NCBI RefSeq assembly: GCF_002095435.2
Contig: NZ_MJEJ02000054.1
Span: 1 to 64,000 of the forward strand
From: Williamsia sp. 1138
GTDB taxonomy: Bacteria > Actinomycetota > Actinomycetes > Mycobacteriales > Mycobacteriaceae
Direction: 5' to 3'
DNA length: 64,000 nt
In this document: one piece after another, positions 8,365 to 16,832 of the stretch
How positions within the stretch are numbered: the first letter of the stretch is position 1
How the letters are laid out: each line of letters opens with the position of its first letter
Notes under the pieces: generated by a model
Databases searched by the model: none
What the model saw: the letters and a program-made list of their open reading frames with translations, nothing else
Told to the model about the DNA's origin: nothing
Translations under genes and position numbers: made by a program

Positions 8365-9636
8365 ATGCGCGCTTTGCGGGCAGCAACGATCGGATCAACC
8401 GTGCTCGCCCTGGCTGCGGCAGGAACCGTCGCACTGGCAGCACCCGCCGCAGCCGCACCCTGCGGGAATCCGGGAACCAGCGGTTCCAGCGGCATCCCCG
8501 GGTTGGGCACCGGAAGCAGCGGTGGACCCGGCGGTCAAAGCGGCCGTGGACCTCAGGGAGCGCTGCCTCGGTTCAACGGCGCCACCACCAAGACCGTTTC
8601 CTGGGTGACCGGCCCCCGCAGCGAGAACGACACCCTCAACAGGTTCGGGATCTCTGGCACCGACCTCGGCATCAGCTGGAAGAACGCGCAGGGTCAGACC
8701 CTGATGGCGTACGGCGACACCTTCGGAAACTGCAACGCACCCGGCCAGGAGTGGCGCTTCAACGTGCTGCTGCGATCAAATGACAACGACCTGGCAAATG
8801 GCATCACGGTCCCCAACGCGCAACCCGGGAACGTCACGTCCGGATCGGTCGTCTCGGCCGACCGGCCGAACTTCGCCCGGCAACTGATCGAAGCCGTCGG
8901 GGTCGATTACGTCGAGGTCACCAAGATCCCGACCGCCGCGATCTCGATCGGGAACAAGCAGTACATCAACTTCATGTCTGTCCGTAAATGGGGCGACGCC
9001 GGGCGCTGGGACACCAACTATTCCGCGATCGCCGAGTCGGGAGACAACGGCCAGACGTGGGAGACCAAGCTCGACACGATCCGCGTCAACGCACCCGTCA
9101 CCGTTCCGACCGTCCGGCAGGTGCAAGCAGACAACGACAAGTTCCAGATGAATGCCTACGCGAAGGGCAAGCCCGGCGACGACTACATCTACCAGTACGG
9201 AACCCCGAACGGCCGCTTCGGCAGCGCATACCTCGCCCGGGTGAAGCCGGCCGACTTCTTGGATCTCGCCGCCTACGAGTACTACACCAACGATTCGGCA
9301 GATCCGTGGAAGCAGGAACTCGGCAACCTCAAACCCGTTCTCACAGCACCGGTCAGCGAGATGTCGGCCTCGTGGAACGAGTACCTGCAGAAGTACATCG
9401 TGCTGTACGGCACCAGCGATCTGGGCGGCGGCACGGTGATCCGGACAGCGGACAAGCCCGAGGGCCCGTTCGGTCCACCTACGACCCTGTACAACTCGCT
9501 GCAGCTACCAGGGGTCTACGCACCCTTCATCCATCCGTCGTCGTCGGGGAAGGACCTCTACTTCACCGCATCGAGTTGGGGCAGCTACAACGTGATGTTG
9601 CTGCGCACCGACCTCACCAAGGTCCGGACAGGCTAG
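8365..9636 (+). CDS. Secreted DUF4185 protein (GH183/arabinanase-like)
   Basis: A 423-residue exported protein. Residues 1-31 are a signal peptide (RALRAATIGSTVLALAAAG, then AAPAAAA). A Gly/Ser-rich linker is followed by a DUF4185 five-bladed-propeller-like domain: GPRSENDTLNRFGISGTDLG, AYGDTFGN, WNEYLQKYIVLYG. DUF4185 members from other actinobacteria and phages include endo-D-arabinanases (family GH183), so a role in cell-wall arabinan turnover is plausible but not proven here. The ATG at 8365 is preferred over 8353 because GAGGGG lies just before it. The stop shares CTAG with the convergent DUF4334 gene. Confidence 0.8.
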   Translation: MRALRAATIGSTVLALAAAGTVALAAPAAAAPCGNPGTSGSSGIPGLGTGSSGGPGGQSGRGPQGALPRFNGATTKTVSWVTGPRSENDTLNRFGISGTDLGISWKNAQGQTLMAYGDTFGNCNAPGQEWRFNVLLRSNDNDLANGITVPNAQPGNVTSGSVVSADRPNFARQLIEAVGVDYVEVTKIPTAAISIGNKQYINFMSVRKWGDAGRWDTNYSAIAESGDNGQTWETKLDTIRVNAPVTVPTVRQVQADNDKFQMNAYAKGKPGDDYIYQYGTPNGRFGSAYLARVKPADFLDLAAYEYYTNDSADPWKQELGNLKPVLTAPVSEMSASWNEYLQKYIVLYGTSDLGGGTVIRTADKPEGPFGPPTTLYNSLQLPGVYAPFIHPSSSGKDLYFTASSWGSYNVMLLRTDLTKVRTG

Positions 9637-10199
9637 CGCCCTTGCGCCAGCACATGTAGCGAGTCGTTGCGCCGCAGCGAGAAGAAGTACGGATCCGCGC
9701 CGCGCAGATCCATCAAACCGATCACGGTTTCGTCGTCGATCTTGCGGAACACGTCGTTGATCGGGTGCGCGTCGTAGACCATCGTCGCCGATCCCACGCC
9801 GCCGTACTCGGTGGTCCGTAAGCGGGCCTTGGGCTTCTTGGTGCCCATCACGGGTCGCGAAGCGGTGACCAGACCGGCCAGCGAACGGCCCTCGAGCGAT
9901 GGCAACGGCGCCTTCATCAACAACCCGAACGGCAGCCGGCGCGGATCGAGCGCCCACAACGCGCGCCCGTCGGCAGTCGGAAACAGCAACGGATGCACAG
10001 TCTCGGTGTCGATGAACGCCTTCCCCCACCAGCCACTCGCAGCGAGCATCCCGTCCATCCGGTGGCCGGTACGCAGTTCCGCGCCCTTCCAGGTGCCGAT
10101 CATGAAATCGGGTTCCACCGCGGGAGCATTGTCGAACACGTCTTGCGCCTGCGCGACGGTGGCCTGCTGCTGAACGATGATTCTCTCGGCTGTCGACAT
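9633..10199 (-). CDS. GXWXG / DUF4334 domain protein
   Basis: A 188-residue cytosolic protein. The N-terminal part carries the GXWXG signature (MIGTWKGAEL, about residue 35). The C-terminal part matches DUF4334 (TTEYGGVGSATMVYDAHPIN, then FFSLRR). The biochemical role of the family is not established. An ATG at 10199 is chosen; a TTG three codons upstream is the alternative. It converges on the DUF4185 gene with a four-base stop overlap. Confidence 0.8.
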   Translation of the reverse strand: MSTAERIIVQQQATVAQAQDVFDNAPAVEPDFMIGTWKGAELRTGHRMDGMLAASGWWGKAFIDTETVHPLLFPTADGRALWALDPRRLPFGLLMKAPLPSLEGRSLAGLVTASRPVMGTKKPKARLRTTEYGGVGSATMVYDAHPINDVFRKIDDETVIGLMDLRGADPYFFSLRRNDSLHVLAQGR

Positions 10200-10348
10200 G
10201 GACGCCAATCTAGACCACCAGGCCTCGGATGCCGAGAAGGTCGCATGCCGAGCACCCGCCGAGCTCCGACGCGAGTGGGAGCAGCAGAGTCCCAGGTAGG
10301 GTGGAAGATGTCCGATTTCACCGGGGGTGAGAATCGAAAGGTACCACC

Positions 10349-11206
10349 GTGGAGCTGTTGCTGATCTTCGCCGTGATCGCTGTTGTCGTCGGAATCGTCG
10401 TCCTGGCCCGGGGTCAGGGCACGAGCCGGCGCCGGAGCGCGGAGTCGATCCTGGCGGACGCGAAAGCTGATGCCCGCCAAGCGATCGAACGGCTCGGCGG
10501 GCAGGTCTACGCCCTCATCGGCTCCAACGAACCCGCCAAGTCCGCTCTGTCCGACGCCTCGGAGAGGTTCAACGCCGCCGGTTCGCAGATCGAGCAGGCA
10601 TCCACGCCCAAGCAGGCCCAGCTGGCCAAACAGACTGCGCTGGAAGGCCTTTACTACATCCGCGCAGCCAGACTCGCGATGGACATGGATCCGGGTCCCG
10701 AGATCGCCACACTTGACGGACAGAAGTCCTCCGGCGAGGTCACCGAGAGCCGCGACATCGAGTTCGAAGGCCGCAAGGTCTCGGCATCACCGAACCCGTC
10801 CGACAAGACCCCGAACTACTATCCCGGTGGCCGCGTCGCAGGACGTCCGGTGCCGGCCGGCTGGTACTCGGAGCCGTGGTGGAAGCCGGCATTGGTTGCC
10901 GGCGCCTGGGGCGTGGGCTCGGTCTTACTGTTCAGCGCCATGTTCGGCGGGATGGCAGGCGTCGGCTATGACAGCACGGCCTTCGAGAGCGGCTACGGCG
11001 ACGGCTACCAGGACGGTCTGGACACGGGCGGCGACCAGGGTGGCGATGTCGGTGGAGACCAGGGCGGCGACGTCGGTGGCGATTCCGGCGGTGGCGATGT
11101 CGGTGGTGGGGACTTCGGTGGTGGCGACTTCGGTGGTGGGGACTTCGGCGGTGGCGGCGACTTCGGTGGTGGCGACTTCGGCGGCGGAGATTTTGGCGGG
11201 TTCTGA
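10349..11206 (+). CDS. Membrane protein with glycine-rich tail (DUF1542-like)
   Basis: The GTG start follows GAAAGG and gives 285 residues. Residues 1-20 are an N-terminal membrane span (LLLIFAVIAVVVGIVVLA). Residues about 28-110 are a charged helical segment of the kind labelled DUF1542 in actinobacteria. A second span lies near 180-205 (ALVAGAWGVGSVLLFSAMFG). The last 70 residues are repetitive, with GGDQGGDVGG then GGGDFGGGDF units. The glycine tail resembles those of TPM/YgcG-type envelope proteins. Function unknown. Confidence 0.75.
   Translation: MELLLIFAVIAVVVGIVVLARGQGTSRRRSAESILADAKADARQAIERLGGQVYALIGSNEPAKSALSDASERFNAAGSQIEQASTPKQAQLAKQTALEGLYYIRAARLAMDMDPGPEIATLDGQKSSGEVTESRDIEFEGRKVSASPNPSDKTPNYYPGGRVAGRPVPAGWYSEPWWKPALVAGAWGVGSVLLFSAMFGGMAGVGYDSTAFESGYGDGYQDGLDTGGDQGGDVGGDQGGDVGGDSGGGDVGGGDFGGGDFGGGDFGGGGDFGGGDFGGGDFGGF
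11026..11203 (+). repeat. Tandem GGC-rich coding repeats (Gly-Asp-Phe tail)
   Basis: Near-identical short units such as GGTGGCGACTTC and GGCGGCGATGTC recur across the 3' end of the membrane-protein gene, encoding GGDQ/GGDV and then GGDF repeats. The region is likely to vary in copy number between strains. Confidence 0.7.
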
Positions 11207-11231
11207 CCCGGTCACCGAAGGCAGCCTGCGG

Positions 11232-12155
11232 TCACCCGAAGATGGAGGTCAGCGCAGGCGCGACGTCGTGGTGATCCCGGATCACCCGGCACCGTCCGCG
11301 GCCGACGACCCCCAGATCGCGGCCGAGATCCAGGTCGTTCTCGCCCGAGGTGTCGAGCAATACATCGAGTCGCGGCAACCGCGCCGCCACACCACGAGGA
11401 TCCGGCCCCGCGTTGTGTACGCAGTCACTGAGCAGCAGGACCCTCGCGTCGGCGGGTGGCACCCCGGCCAGTTCACGCGCCGCGACCTCGAGTGCGAACG
11501 CGACATTGGTCAGCCCTTGCGTCGGCAGGGTCAGCAGCTGATCGAGCACGGTCTCGGGACCCACCCTCTCCCCCAGCCGGACCAGAAGCGCGGCGTCTGA
11601 CCAAAAGGCCACCACTGCAACGTCATCGCGCGCCAGTTCCCCGACCATCGCACCGACCGTGGCCGCCGCTGTCCGCACCTGCTCACCTTTGGTCGAGCCT
11701 GATATGTCGACGACGAGAACGATGGACCGCCGGTTGCGGACACGCTCCCTCACGAGAATGTCGTCGTCGGTCGGCAGCGGGTTACCGGCAATCGCTTCCA
11801 GGGTCGCGTCGAGATCGAGCTCGTCCGTCCCACCTCGCCAGCGCATGGTCGTGAGGGTGCCCGCACTGGCGCGCCGGGCACGACGCTGTCTCATCGGTTG
11901 CGCGAGAGCGAGTCTGCGCGCGATCTGCCTCGCACGCCGGCGACCGGCCTCGTCGATGACCAGGGCCCCGCCGGTCGCCGAGAGCTCACCTTCGTCGTTC
12001 GTTTCTCCCGGCGCCGACGACCCGGGGAGCTGCATCGGTTTACCCGATGGGCCTCCCTTGGGGGTCAGCGAGAACCCACCGCGACCACCGGCCGCAGGCT
12101 GCAGCAGCTCAGGTTCTTCATCGAGCTGCTTCGGTTTTCGCCGCAACGGCCTCAT
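11232..12155 (-). CDS. VWA (MIDAS) domain protein partnered with MoxR ATPase
   Basis: A 307-residue protein. The first 140 residues are basic and proline/glycine-rich. A von Willebrand A domain starts at about 144 with the MIDAS motif DISGS (150-154) and continues through LLLSDCVHNAG. Pairing with a MoxR AAA+ ATPase immediately upstream on the same strand is the usual arrangement for metal-dependent assembly or activation of a target complex. There is no start between the MoxR stop and this ATG, leaving a 69-base gap. The target protein is unknown. Confidence 0.85.
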   Translation of the reverse strand: MRPLRRKPKQLDEEPELLQPAAGGRGGFSLTPKGGPSGKPMQLPGSSAPGETNDEGELSATGGALVIDEAGRRRARQIARRLALAQPMRQRRARRASAGTLTTMRWRGGTDELDLDATLEAIAGNPLPTDDDILVRERVRNRRSIVLVVDISGSTKGEQVRTAAATVGAMVGELARDDVAVVAFWSDAALLVRLGERVGPETVLDQLLTLPTQGLTNVAFALEVAARELAGVPPADARVLLLSDCVHNAGPDPRGVAARLPRLDVLLDTSGENDLDLGRDLGVVGRGRCRVIRDHHDVAPALTSIFG

Positions 12156-12224
12156 GTGGGCGCGGTCGTGTCCGGCACCCTTCTTCCCCGGACGCGACAG
12201 CGGACTGTCGGCCGGAACGGCTCT

Positions 12225-13178
12225 TCAACCGGGTTCGGCAGCAGCAGGCAGGAGGATGAAGTGGTCCTGCCAGATCTGGTGCAATACCGCTTCTGGTGTC
12301 TCGAATGCGGTGTCGTCGAGGTGTATTCGACCGGACAGCGCCACCATCATGGCGTCCAGCACCACAGCCGTGTAGTCCTCGGGCAACCCGCGCGGCGGAT
12401 CCACAGAATCGACTGCAGGCAACTCCACACCTCGCATCTGTGCGAGCTGCGCCACCATCAGCGCGAGGTCGATGGCACCTCGGACGCTACTTCCCTGACG
12501 GATGTCGTCGCGCTCGCGCGTCGCCCTGGTCACCGCGACGGCATCGGCCACGACGCGGGACGACTCGACCTTGGTTCGGCGGAGGACGATCTCACGTTCG
12601 GCCGCCGCATCCTGGTAGGTGATGACAAGCCGGCACATCCGGTCGTGGACGGACGTCGACAGCCTCGTGGTGCCGATGTTGTCGTACGGGTTCATCGACG
12701 CCACGATGCGGAACGTCGGTAGCGCGGTGACGCTACCGACCCGCGGCACGGTGATCACCCGCTCGGCCATCGCCGTGAGGAGGGTGTTCAACGTGTCCTC
12801 GGGTGCCCGGTTGAACTCCTCGATGTAAAGGAAGCCACCGGTGCGCATCGCCTCGATCAGTGGACCCTCGACAAAGTTGTCCGCCGTGTAGTCCTCTCGA
12901 AGTACCCGGGCCGGATTGTGATGGCCCACAAGACGGCTCGGTGTCAGATCCGCGTTGCCCTCGACAAACACCAACGGGATGTCCCATTCGGAAGTGATGG
13001 CGCCCAGCAGCGTCGACTTGGACGTACCCGGCGGACCCTCGAGCATCAGGTCACGGCCGGCAGCGACCGCGGCGAGCAGGAGGTCGGTCTCCCGCTCGCG
13101 GCCGACCACCTTGTGCGCGATCCGCGACCGCACCTCCGACAATGACGCCGCTTCGACCACCGAGCCGTTGTTGTGCAC
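12225..13178 (-). CDS. MoxR-family AAA+ ATPase
   Basis: A 317-residue AAA+ ATPase. Walker A is EGPPGTSKST (47-56), Walker B is YIEEFNRAPED (about 117), and a sensor 1 region follows (FRIVASMNPYDN). MoxR proteins act as chaperone-like ATPases with VWA partners, which is the gene directly downstream. It starts three bases after the stop of the mycofactocin-type SDR, so all three genes (SDR, MoxR, VWA) probably share a transcript. Confidence 0.9.
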   Translation of the reverse strand: MHNNGSVVEAASLSEVRSRIAHKVVGRERETDLLLAAVAAGRDLMLEGPPGTSKSTLLGAITSEWDIPLVFVEGNADLTPSRLVGHHNPARVLREDYTADNFVEGPLIEAMRTGGFLYIEEFNRAPEDTLNTLLTAMAERVITVPRVGSVTALPTFRIVASMNPYDNIGTTRLSTSVHDRMCRLVITYQDAAAEREIVLRRTKVESSRVVADAVAVTRATRERDDIRQGSSVRGAIDLALMVAQLAQMRGVELPAVDSVDPPRGLPEDYTAVVLDAMMVALSGRIHLDDTAFETPEAVLHQIWQDHFILLPAAAEPG

Positions 13179-13181
13179 GCC

Positions 13182-14018
13182 CTAGAGTCTTCCACCTGCG
13201 TCGACAACGTGTGTGGTCCCGGTCACGTAACGGCCGGAATCGGACACCAGATAGAGGACCGCCTCGGAGATGTCCACGGGTTCCACCATCGTCACCGGAA
13301 GCCGGTTCATCTGGGCAGCGGCCTCGTCGAAGTCCGCACGGGTCGGATTCTCCAGGTCGGGCCGGAACAGCTTGTAGGTCGGCTCGTTGAGGATCATCGG
13401 CGTGGCGACTGTGGTCGGGTGGATGCTGTTGACCCGGATGCTCTGCGGCCCGAGTTCTTTCGCCAACACGCTCATGAGCCCGACCAGTCCGGACTTCGCC
13501 GCGGAGTAGTGGGCGATGTTCTCGTTGACGCTGATCGAGGCCAGGGAACTGGTGATGACGATGGAACCACCACGGCCGCCCGCAACGATGTGAGGCGCTG
13601 CCGCACGGATCGACTTCCACACCCCGGTGAGGTTGATGTCGATCATTGTCTGCCACATCTCTTCGTCCATCTCGAGCGCGGGCGACATGCTGTTGATCCC
13701 GGCGTTCGCGATCACGATGTCGAGACGACCGAGGGCCGCCACCCCGTCGTCGGCAACCTTCTTCAGGCCCGCGAGGTCGCGGACGTCGGCTTCGGTCGCA
13801 ATGATCCGGCGATCGAGGGCCTCGACCTCCTTCACCGTCTGCTCCAGATCCGCAGCAGTGGCGGTGTCGTACGGAACGGTGGCGACCTGCTTCGCGGTGT
13901 CGACCGCGATGATGTCCGCCCCTTCCTGCGCGAGGCGGATCGCGTGACTGCGCCCCTGGCCTCGTGCAGCGCCGGTGATGAAGGCGACCTTGCCCTCGAG
14001 TTTGCCCATGTCGACCAC
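13182..14018 (-). CDS. Mycofactocin-coupled SDR-family oxidoreductase
   Basis: A 278-residue short-chain dehydrogenase. The cofactor motif is TGAARGQGRSH near the N-terminus, an insertion follows (PYDTATAADLEQTVKEVEAL), NAG is at about 105, and the catalytic motif is YSAAK. The RGQGRSHA signature and the insertion are typical of mycofactocin-associated SDRs, in which NAD(H) is held tightly and re-oxidised by mycofactocin rather than exchanged. GTG at 14018 has AAGGAG at six bases; an internal ATG three codons later is possible. The alcohol substrate is not identifiable. It is divergent from an MftR-like regulator. Confidence 0.87.
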   Translation of the reverse strand: MVDMGKLEGKVAFITGAARGQGRSHAIRLAQEGADIIAVDTAKQVATVPYDTATAADLEQTVKEVEALDRRIIATEADVRDLAGLKKVADDGVAALGRLDIVIANAGINSMSPALEMDEEMWQTMIDINLTGVWKSIRAAAPHIVAGGRGGSIVITSSLASISVNENIAHYSAAKSGLVGLMSVLAKELGPQSIRVNSIHPTTVATPMILNEPTYKLFRPDLENPTRADFDEAAAQMNRLPVTMVEPVDISEAVLYLVSDSGRYVTGTTHVVDAGGRL

Positions 14019-14061
14019 TTCCCTCTCCTTGTGACCCAGCTCTCACTTCGAGGTTATGTCA

Positions 14062-14081
14062 CCTAGTGCCAGAACGCTAGG
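14062..14081. promoter_or_regulatory. Inverted repeat in SDR/TetR intergenic region
   Basis: CCTAGTG and CGCTAGG (6 of 7 complementary) flank a six-base spacer between the divergent SDR and TetR genes. This is a plausible operator for the neighbouring TetR. No assay-level evidence is available from sequence. Confidence 0.4.
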
Positions 14082-14160
14082 GGGAGATTTCCGACGACAC
14101 TGCACAACGGAGGACGGAGGTGAGACGATAGCGAGATGGCAAGACGGGGAGGTCCACGCC

Positions 14161-14760
14161 GTGGTTACAGACACAGTTGATCGAGGGGGTCGACCCGCCG
14201 CCACCAGCGCTCACGAACTGGCAGCCGCAGCCCAGAAGTTGTTCATCGAGCACGGCTTCGAACAGACCAGCGTCGAGGACATCGCGACAGCGGTAGGGGT
14301 CAGTCGCCGCACGTTCTTTCGCTACTTCGCGACGAAGGCCGACGTGCTGTGGGTGCAGTCGGACGCCGAGTTCGGCAGGCTCACGGCCTTTCTGGCCGCC
14401 GATGACGGCACCGCTTCGCCCCGCGACGTCGTCGAGGCCGCGATAGTCTCGGCGCTCGCGTTCGGCCCCGGCGACGAGCAGTGGGCCCGGCACCGCACCC
14501 AGCTGGTGCTGACCGTTCCCGCGGTGCAGTCCCATGCGTCGGAGTTGTACCGGCAGTGGCGCGAGGCAGTCGCCGACTTCATCCGCCGTCGTGGTCTCTG
14601 GCGGGGCGACGACCTGTTCACAGTCGCTTTCGCCCACTCCACCACCGCCGCCATCATGGCCGGTCACGAGTACTGGGTATCACACCCGGAAACGTCGCTG
14701 CCGCAATGCCTTCGGTCGTCTATCCAGCTACTCGTACCCATGGGACCACCGTCACCCTGA
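14161..14760 (+). CDS. TetR-family regulator, MftR-like
   Basis: A 199-residue TetR protein. The N-terminal region RPAATSAHELAAAAQKLF is followed by the helix-turn-helix VEDIATAVGVSRRTFFRYFA, and this RRTFFRYF version is typical of mycofactocin-system regulators (MftR). The GTG at 14161 is preceded by GGGGAGG at eight bases; the open frame further upstream lacks a good start. It is divergent from the mycofactocin-coupled SDR, which supports control of that gene. No mycofactocin biosynthesis genes lie in the window. Confidence 0.82.
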   Translation: MVTDTVDRGGRPAATSAHELAAAAQKLFIEHGFEQTSVEDIATAVGVSRRTFFRYFATKADVLWVQSDAEFGRLTAFLAADDGTASPRDVVEAAIVSALAFGPGDEQWARHRTQLVLTVPAVQSHASELYRQWREAVADFIRRRGLWRGDDLFTVAFAHSTTAAIMAGHEYWVSHPETSLPQCLRSSIQLLVPMGPPSP

Positions 14761-14761
14761 C

Positions 14762-15676
14762 CTACTGCGGTGACACCTTCGTCACGGTTCCGAGGAAACT
14801 GGTTGCGTAGAGCGACTTCTCGTCCCACCCCGGACCGCTGCCGAACTCCACGGCGGAGGTCAGCGGCAATCCCTCTGCGATCACGCACGAGCCACCGCCA
14901 TCGGGATCGAGCCGGACGATCTTGCCCCCGACGTTGAGTGCGACATAGAGGTTCCCGTCGGGGCCCATGGTGAGGTCGTCGGCGACGTTGAGTACTCCGG
15001 CACCCGGGATGGTCAGTGTCGTGATCCGCTGCCCGGTGTCCGCATCGACTCCGACGATCTCGGTGGTGGCGTTGAAGGTCGTTGCCACCCAGAGAATTTC
15101 GCGAACAGTATCCCAGATCATCCCGTTCGTGGAGCTCACCGATGGCGCAAACGGCCGACTCGTACCGGTGACCGGATCGACACGGGTGAGACCCGTGTAC
15201 GCACCCAGGTCGCGACTGACCACCAGAGACCCGTCGGGCAGCAGGGCCAGACCATTGGGCATGGTGAGACCCGTTGCCACGGTTCTGGTCTTCCCTGTAC
15301 CGAGATCAAGAAGCTCGATGGTGCCGTCGGCGGCGTCGAGCAATCCCGACGCCGTCGAGTTGCCGGTGTTGAAGAATGCGGTATCGCCGACGACGACGAT
15401 TCCACCCGGTCCCTCGACATCGGGGACCGCCGTCGAACGTTGCCCGCTCGCGGTCAGCTTGCGCACCGCCCCTGGACCGGTGAAGCTCAGTTCGGAGAGC
15501 AGCAACCCCCCACGGTCGTCGAAGTCGAGGTTCTCGAGCGTGCCGTACCCGGACGCGACCGCTGTCGTGGTCCACGGGACGCAGGCACTGCCGGCGACCG
15601 CAGGCGAGGTCGCTGCGATGAGGCCCCCGAACGTCACCGCAACTGCCACACATCCGGAGATCAGCTTTGATGTCAT
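14762..15676 (-). CDS. Secreted SMP-30/NHL-type beta-propeller protein
   Basis: A 304-residue protein with a signal peptide (hydrophobic about 7-26, cleavage near SPAVAGSA). The mature part is built of repeated beta-propeller blades such as LENLDFDDRGGLLLSE, MPNGLALLPDGSLVVSRD and DDLTMGPDGNLYVALN. It resembles gluconolactonase/SMP-30-like lactonases and sugar-binding propellers, but catalytic metal ligands cannot be confirmed by eye. It converges on the MftR-like gene with one base between stops. Confidence 0.8.
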   Translation of the reverse strand: MTSKLISGCVAVAVTFGGLIAATSPAVAGSACVPWTTTAVASGYGTLENLDFDDRGGLLLSELSFTGPGAVRKLTASGQRSTAVPDVEGPGGIVVVGDTAFFNTGNSTASGLLDAADGTIELLDLGTGKTRTVATGLTMPNGLALLPDGSLVVSRDLGAYTGLTRVDPVTGTSRPFAPSVSSTNGMIWDTVREILWVATTFNATTEIVGVDADTGQRITTLTIPGAGVLNVADDLTMGPDGNLYVALNVGGKIVRLDPDGGGSCVIAEGLPLTSAVEFGSGPGWDEKSLYATSFLGTVTKVSPQ

Positions 15677-15725
15677 CAGAGCATCATTGCCGATCCGAAC
15701 GCCTCCTGTGATCGGTTCACGCCTG

Positions 15726-16832
15726 CTAGGCGGTCACCCACTCACTCCAGGTGGTCAGTTCGGACAGGGCCTGCGGGTCCGGGTCGATCCCGATCCCGGG
15801 ACCGGTGGGCACGGCCATCATTCCGCCTTCGGCCACGAATGGCTCTGTGAGGTCACGGTCGAAGTACCGCGCTGACGACGAGATGTCCCCGGGCAGTGTG
15901 AATCCGGGCAGGGCGGCGAGGGCGAGATTGGCCGCCCGGCCGAGTCCGGTCTCGAGCATTCCGCCGCACCACACGGGGACGCCATGGGCCACGCAGACAT
16001 CGTGGATCCGGCGGGCTTCGAGAAAGCCGCCGACTCTCCCGGGTTTGATGTTGACGATGTCGCAGGCCCCGATCGCCAGCGCGTCCACCGTCGATCGCGC
16101 GGACAGGATCGACTCGTCGAGGCACACCGGCGTCGTCGACATCTCCCGCAAGCGGGCATGCGTACGCAGGTCCTCCTCGTCGAACGGTTGCTCGATGAGA
16201 AGCAGATCGAAGGGGTCGAGCTTGATTAGGTGCGGCAGATCCGCAGGGCCGTAGGCGGTGTTCGCATCGACCTGCAACATCAGATCGTCGCCGAAGTGCT
16301 CACGGACCGCCCGCGTCGGTTCGAGGTCCCAACCCGGCTGGATCTTGAGTTTGATGCGCCCGTAGCCCTCGTCGAGGTACCCCTGCACGTTGTCGAGGAG
16401 CTTCTCGATGCTGTCGGTGATACCCACCGACACGCCGACCGGCACCGCCGGTCGCACCCCACCGAGGTATCCGGACAACGGTAGACCTGCGATCCTGAGT
16501 TCGGCGTCGAGAACCGCGGTTTCCAAGGCAGCCTTGGCCATTCGGTGCCCTTTGAACTTGTCCACCAGCGGTGCCACCCCGGTAGCCGTCACCCGCCCGG
16601 GTGCCAGCACCGCGGGAATCAGGAATCGCTTGAGCACATCGATTGCGCCACCGGCATATTCGGACGAGTAGATCGGGTCGTCGATGGCGACGCACTCACC
16701 CCAGCCCTCCGCGTCGGCGGTCGCCACCCGCACCAGCAGGGCATGGCGGGACAGTTCGACGCCGAACGAGGTCTGGAACGGTGCAACCAGCGGCAGGTCG
16801 ACGAGCCGCAGTTCGATTCCGGTGATGTTCAT
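15726..16832 (-). CDS. Enolase-superfamily N-succinylamino acid racemase / o-succinylbenzoate synthase
   Basis: The ATG at 16832 overlaps the TGA of the upstream GNAT gene (ATGA) and gives 368 residues. Barrel residues of the NSAR/OSBS family are all visible: KxK at Lys161/Lys163, metal ligands Asp189, Glu214 and Asp239, and Lys263. The family either dehydrates SHCHC to o-succinylbenzoate (menaquinone) or racemises N-succinylamino acids. Strict coupling to an acyltransferase and the absence of other men genes here favour the racemase role, as in the known GNAT/NSAR D-amino acid conversion pathway; this is inference. Confidence 0.88.
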   Translation of the reverse strand: MNITGIELRLVDLPLVAPFQTSFGVELSRHALLVRVATADAEGWGECVAIDDPIYSSEYAGGAIDVLKRFLIPAVLAPGRVTATGVAPLVDKFKGHRMAKAALETAVLDAELRIAGLPLSGYLGGVRPAVPVGVSVGITDSIEKLLDNVQGYLDEGYGRIKLKIQPGWDLEPTRAVREHFGDDLMLQVDANTAYGPADLPHLIKLDPFDLLLIEQPFDEEDLRTHARLREMSTTPVCLDESILSARSTVDALAIGACDIVNIKPGRVGGFLEARRIHDVCVAHGVPVWCGGMLETGLGRAANLALAALPGFTLPGDISSSARYFDRDLTEPFVAEGGMMAVPTGPGIGIDPDPQALSELTTWSEWVTA

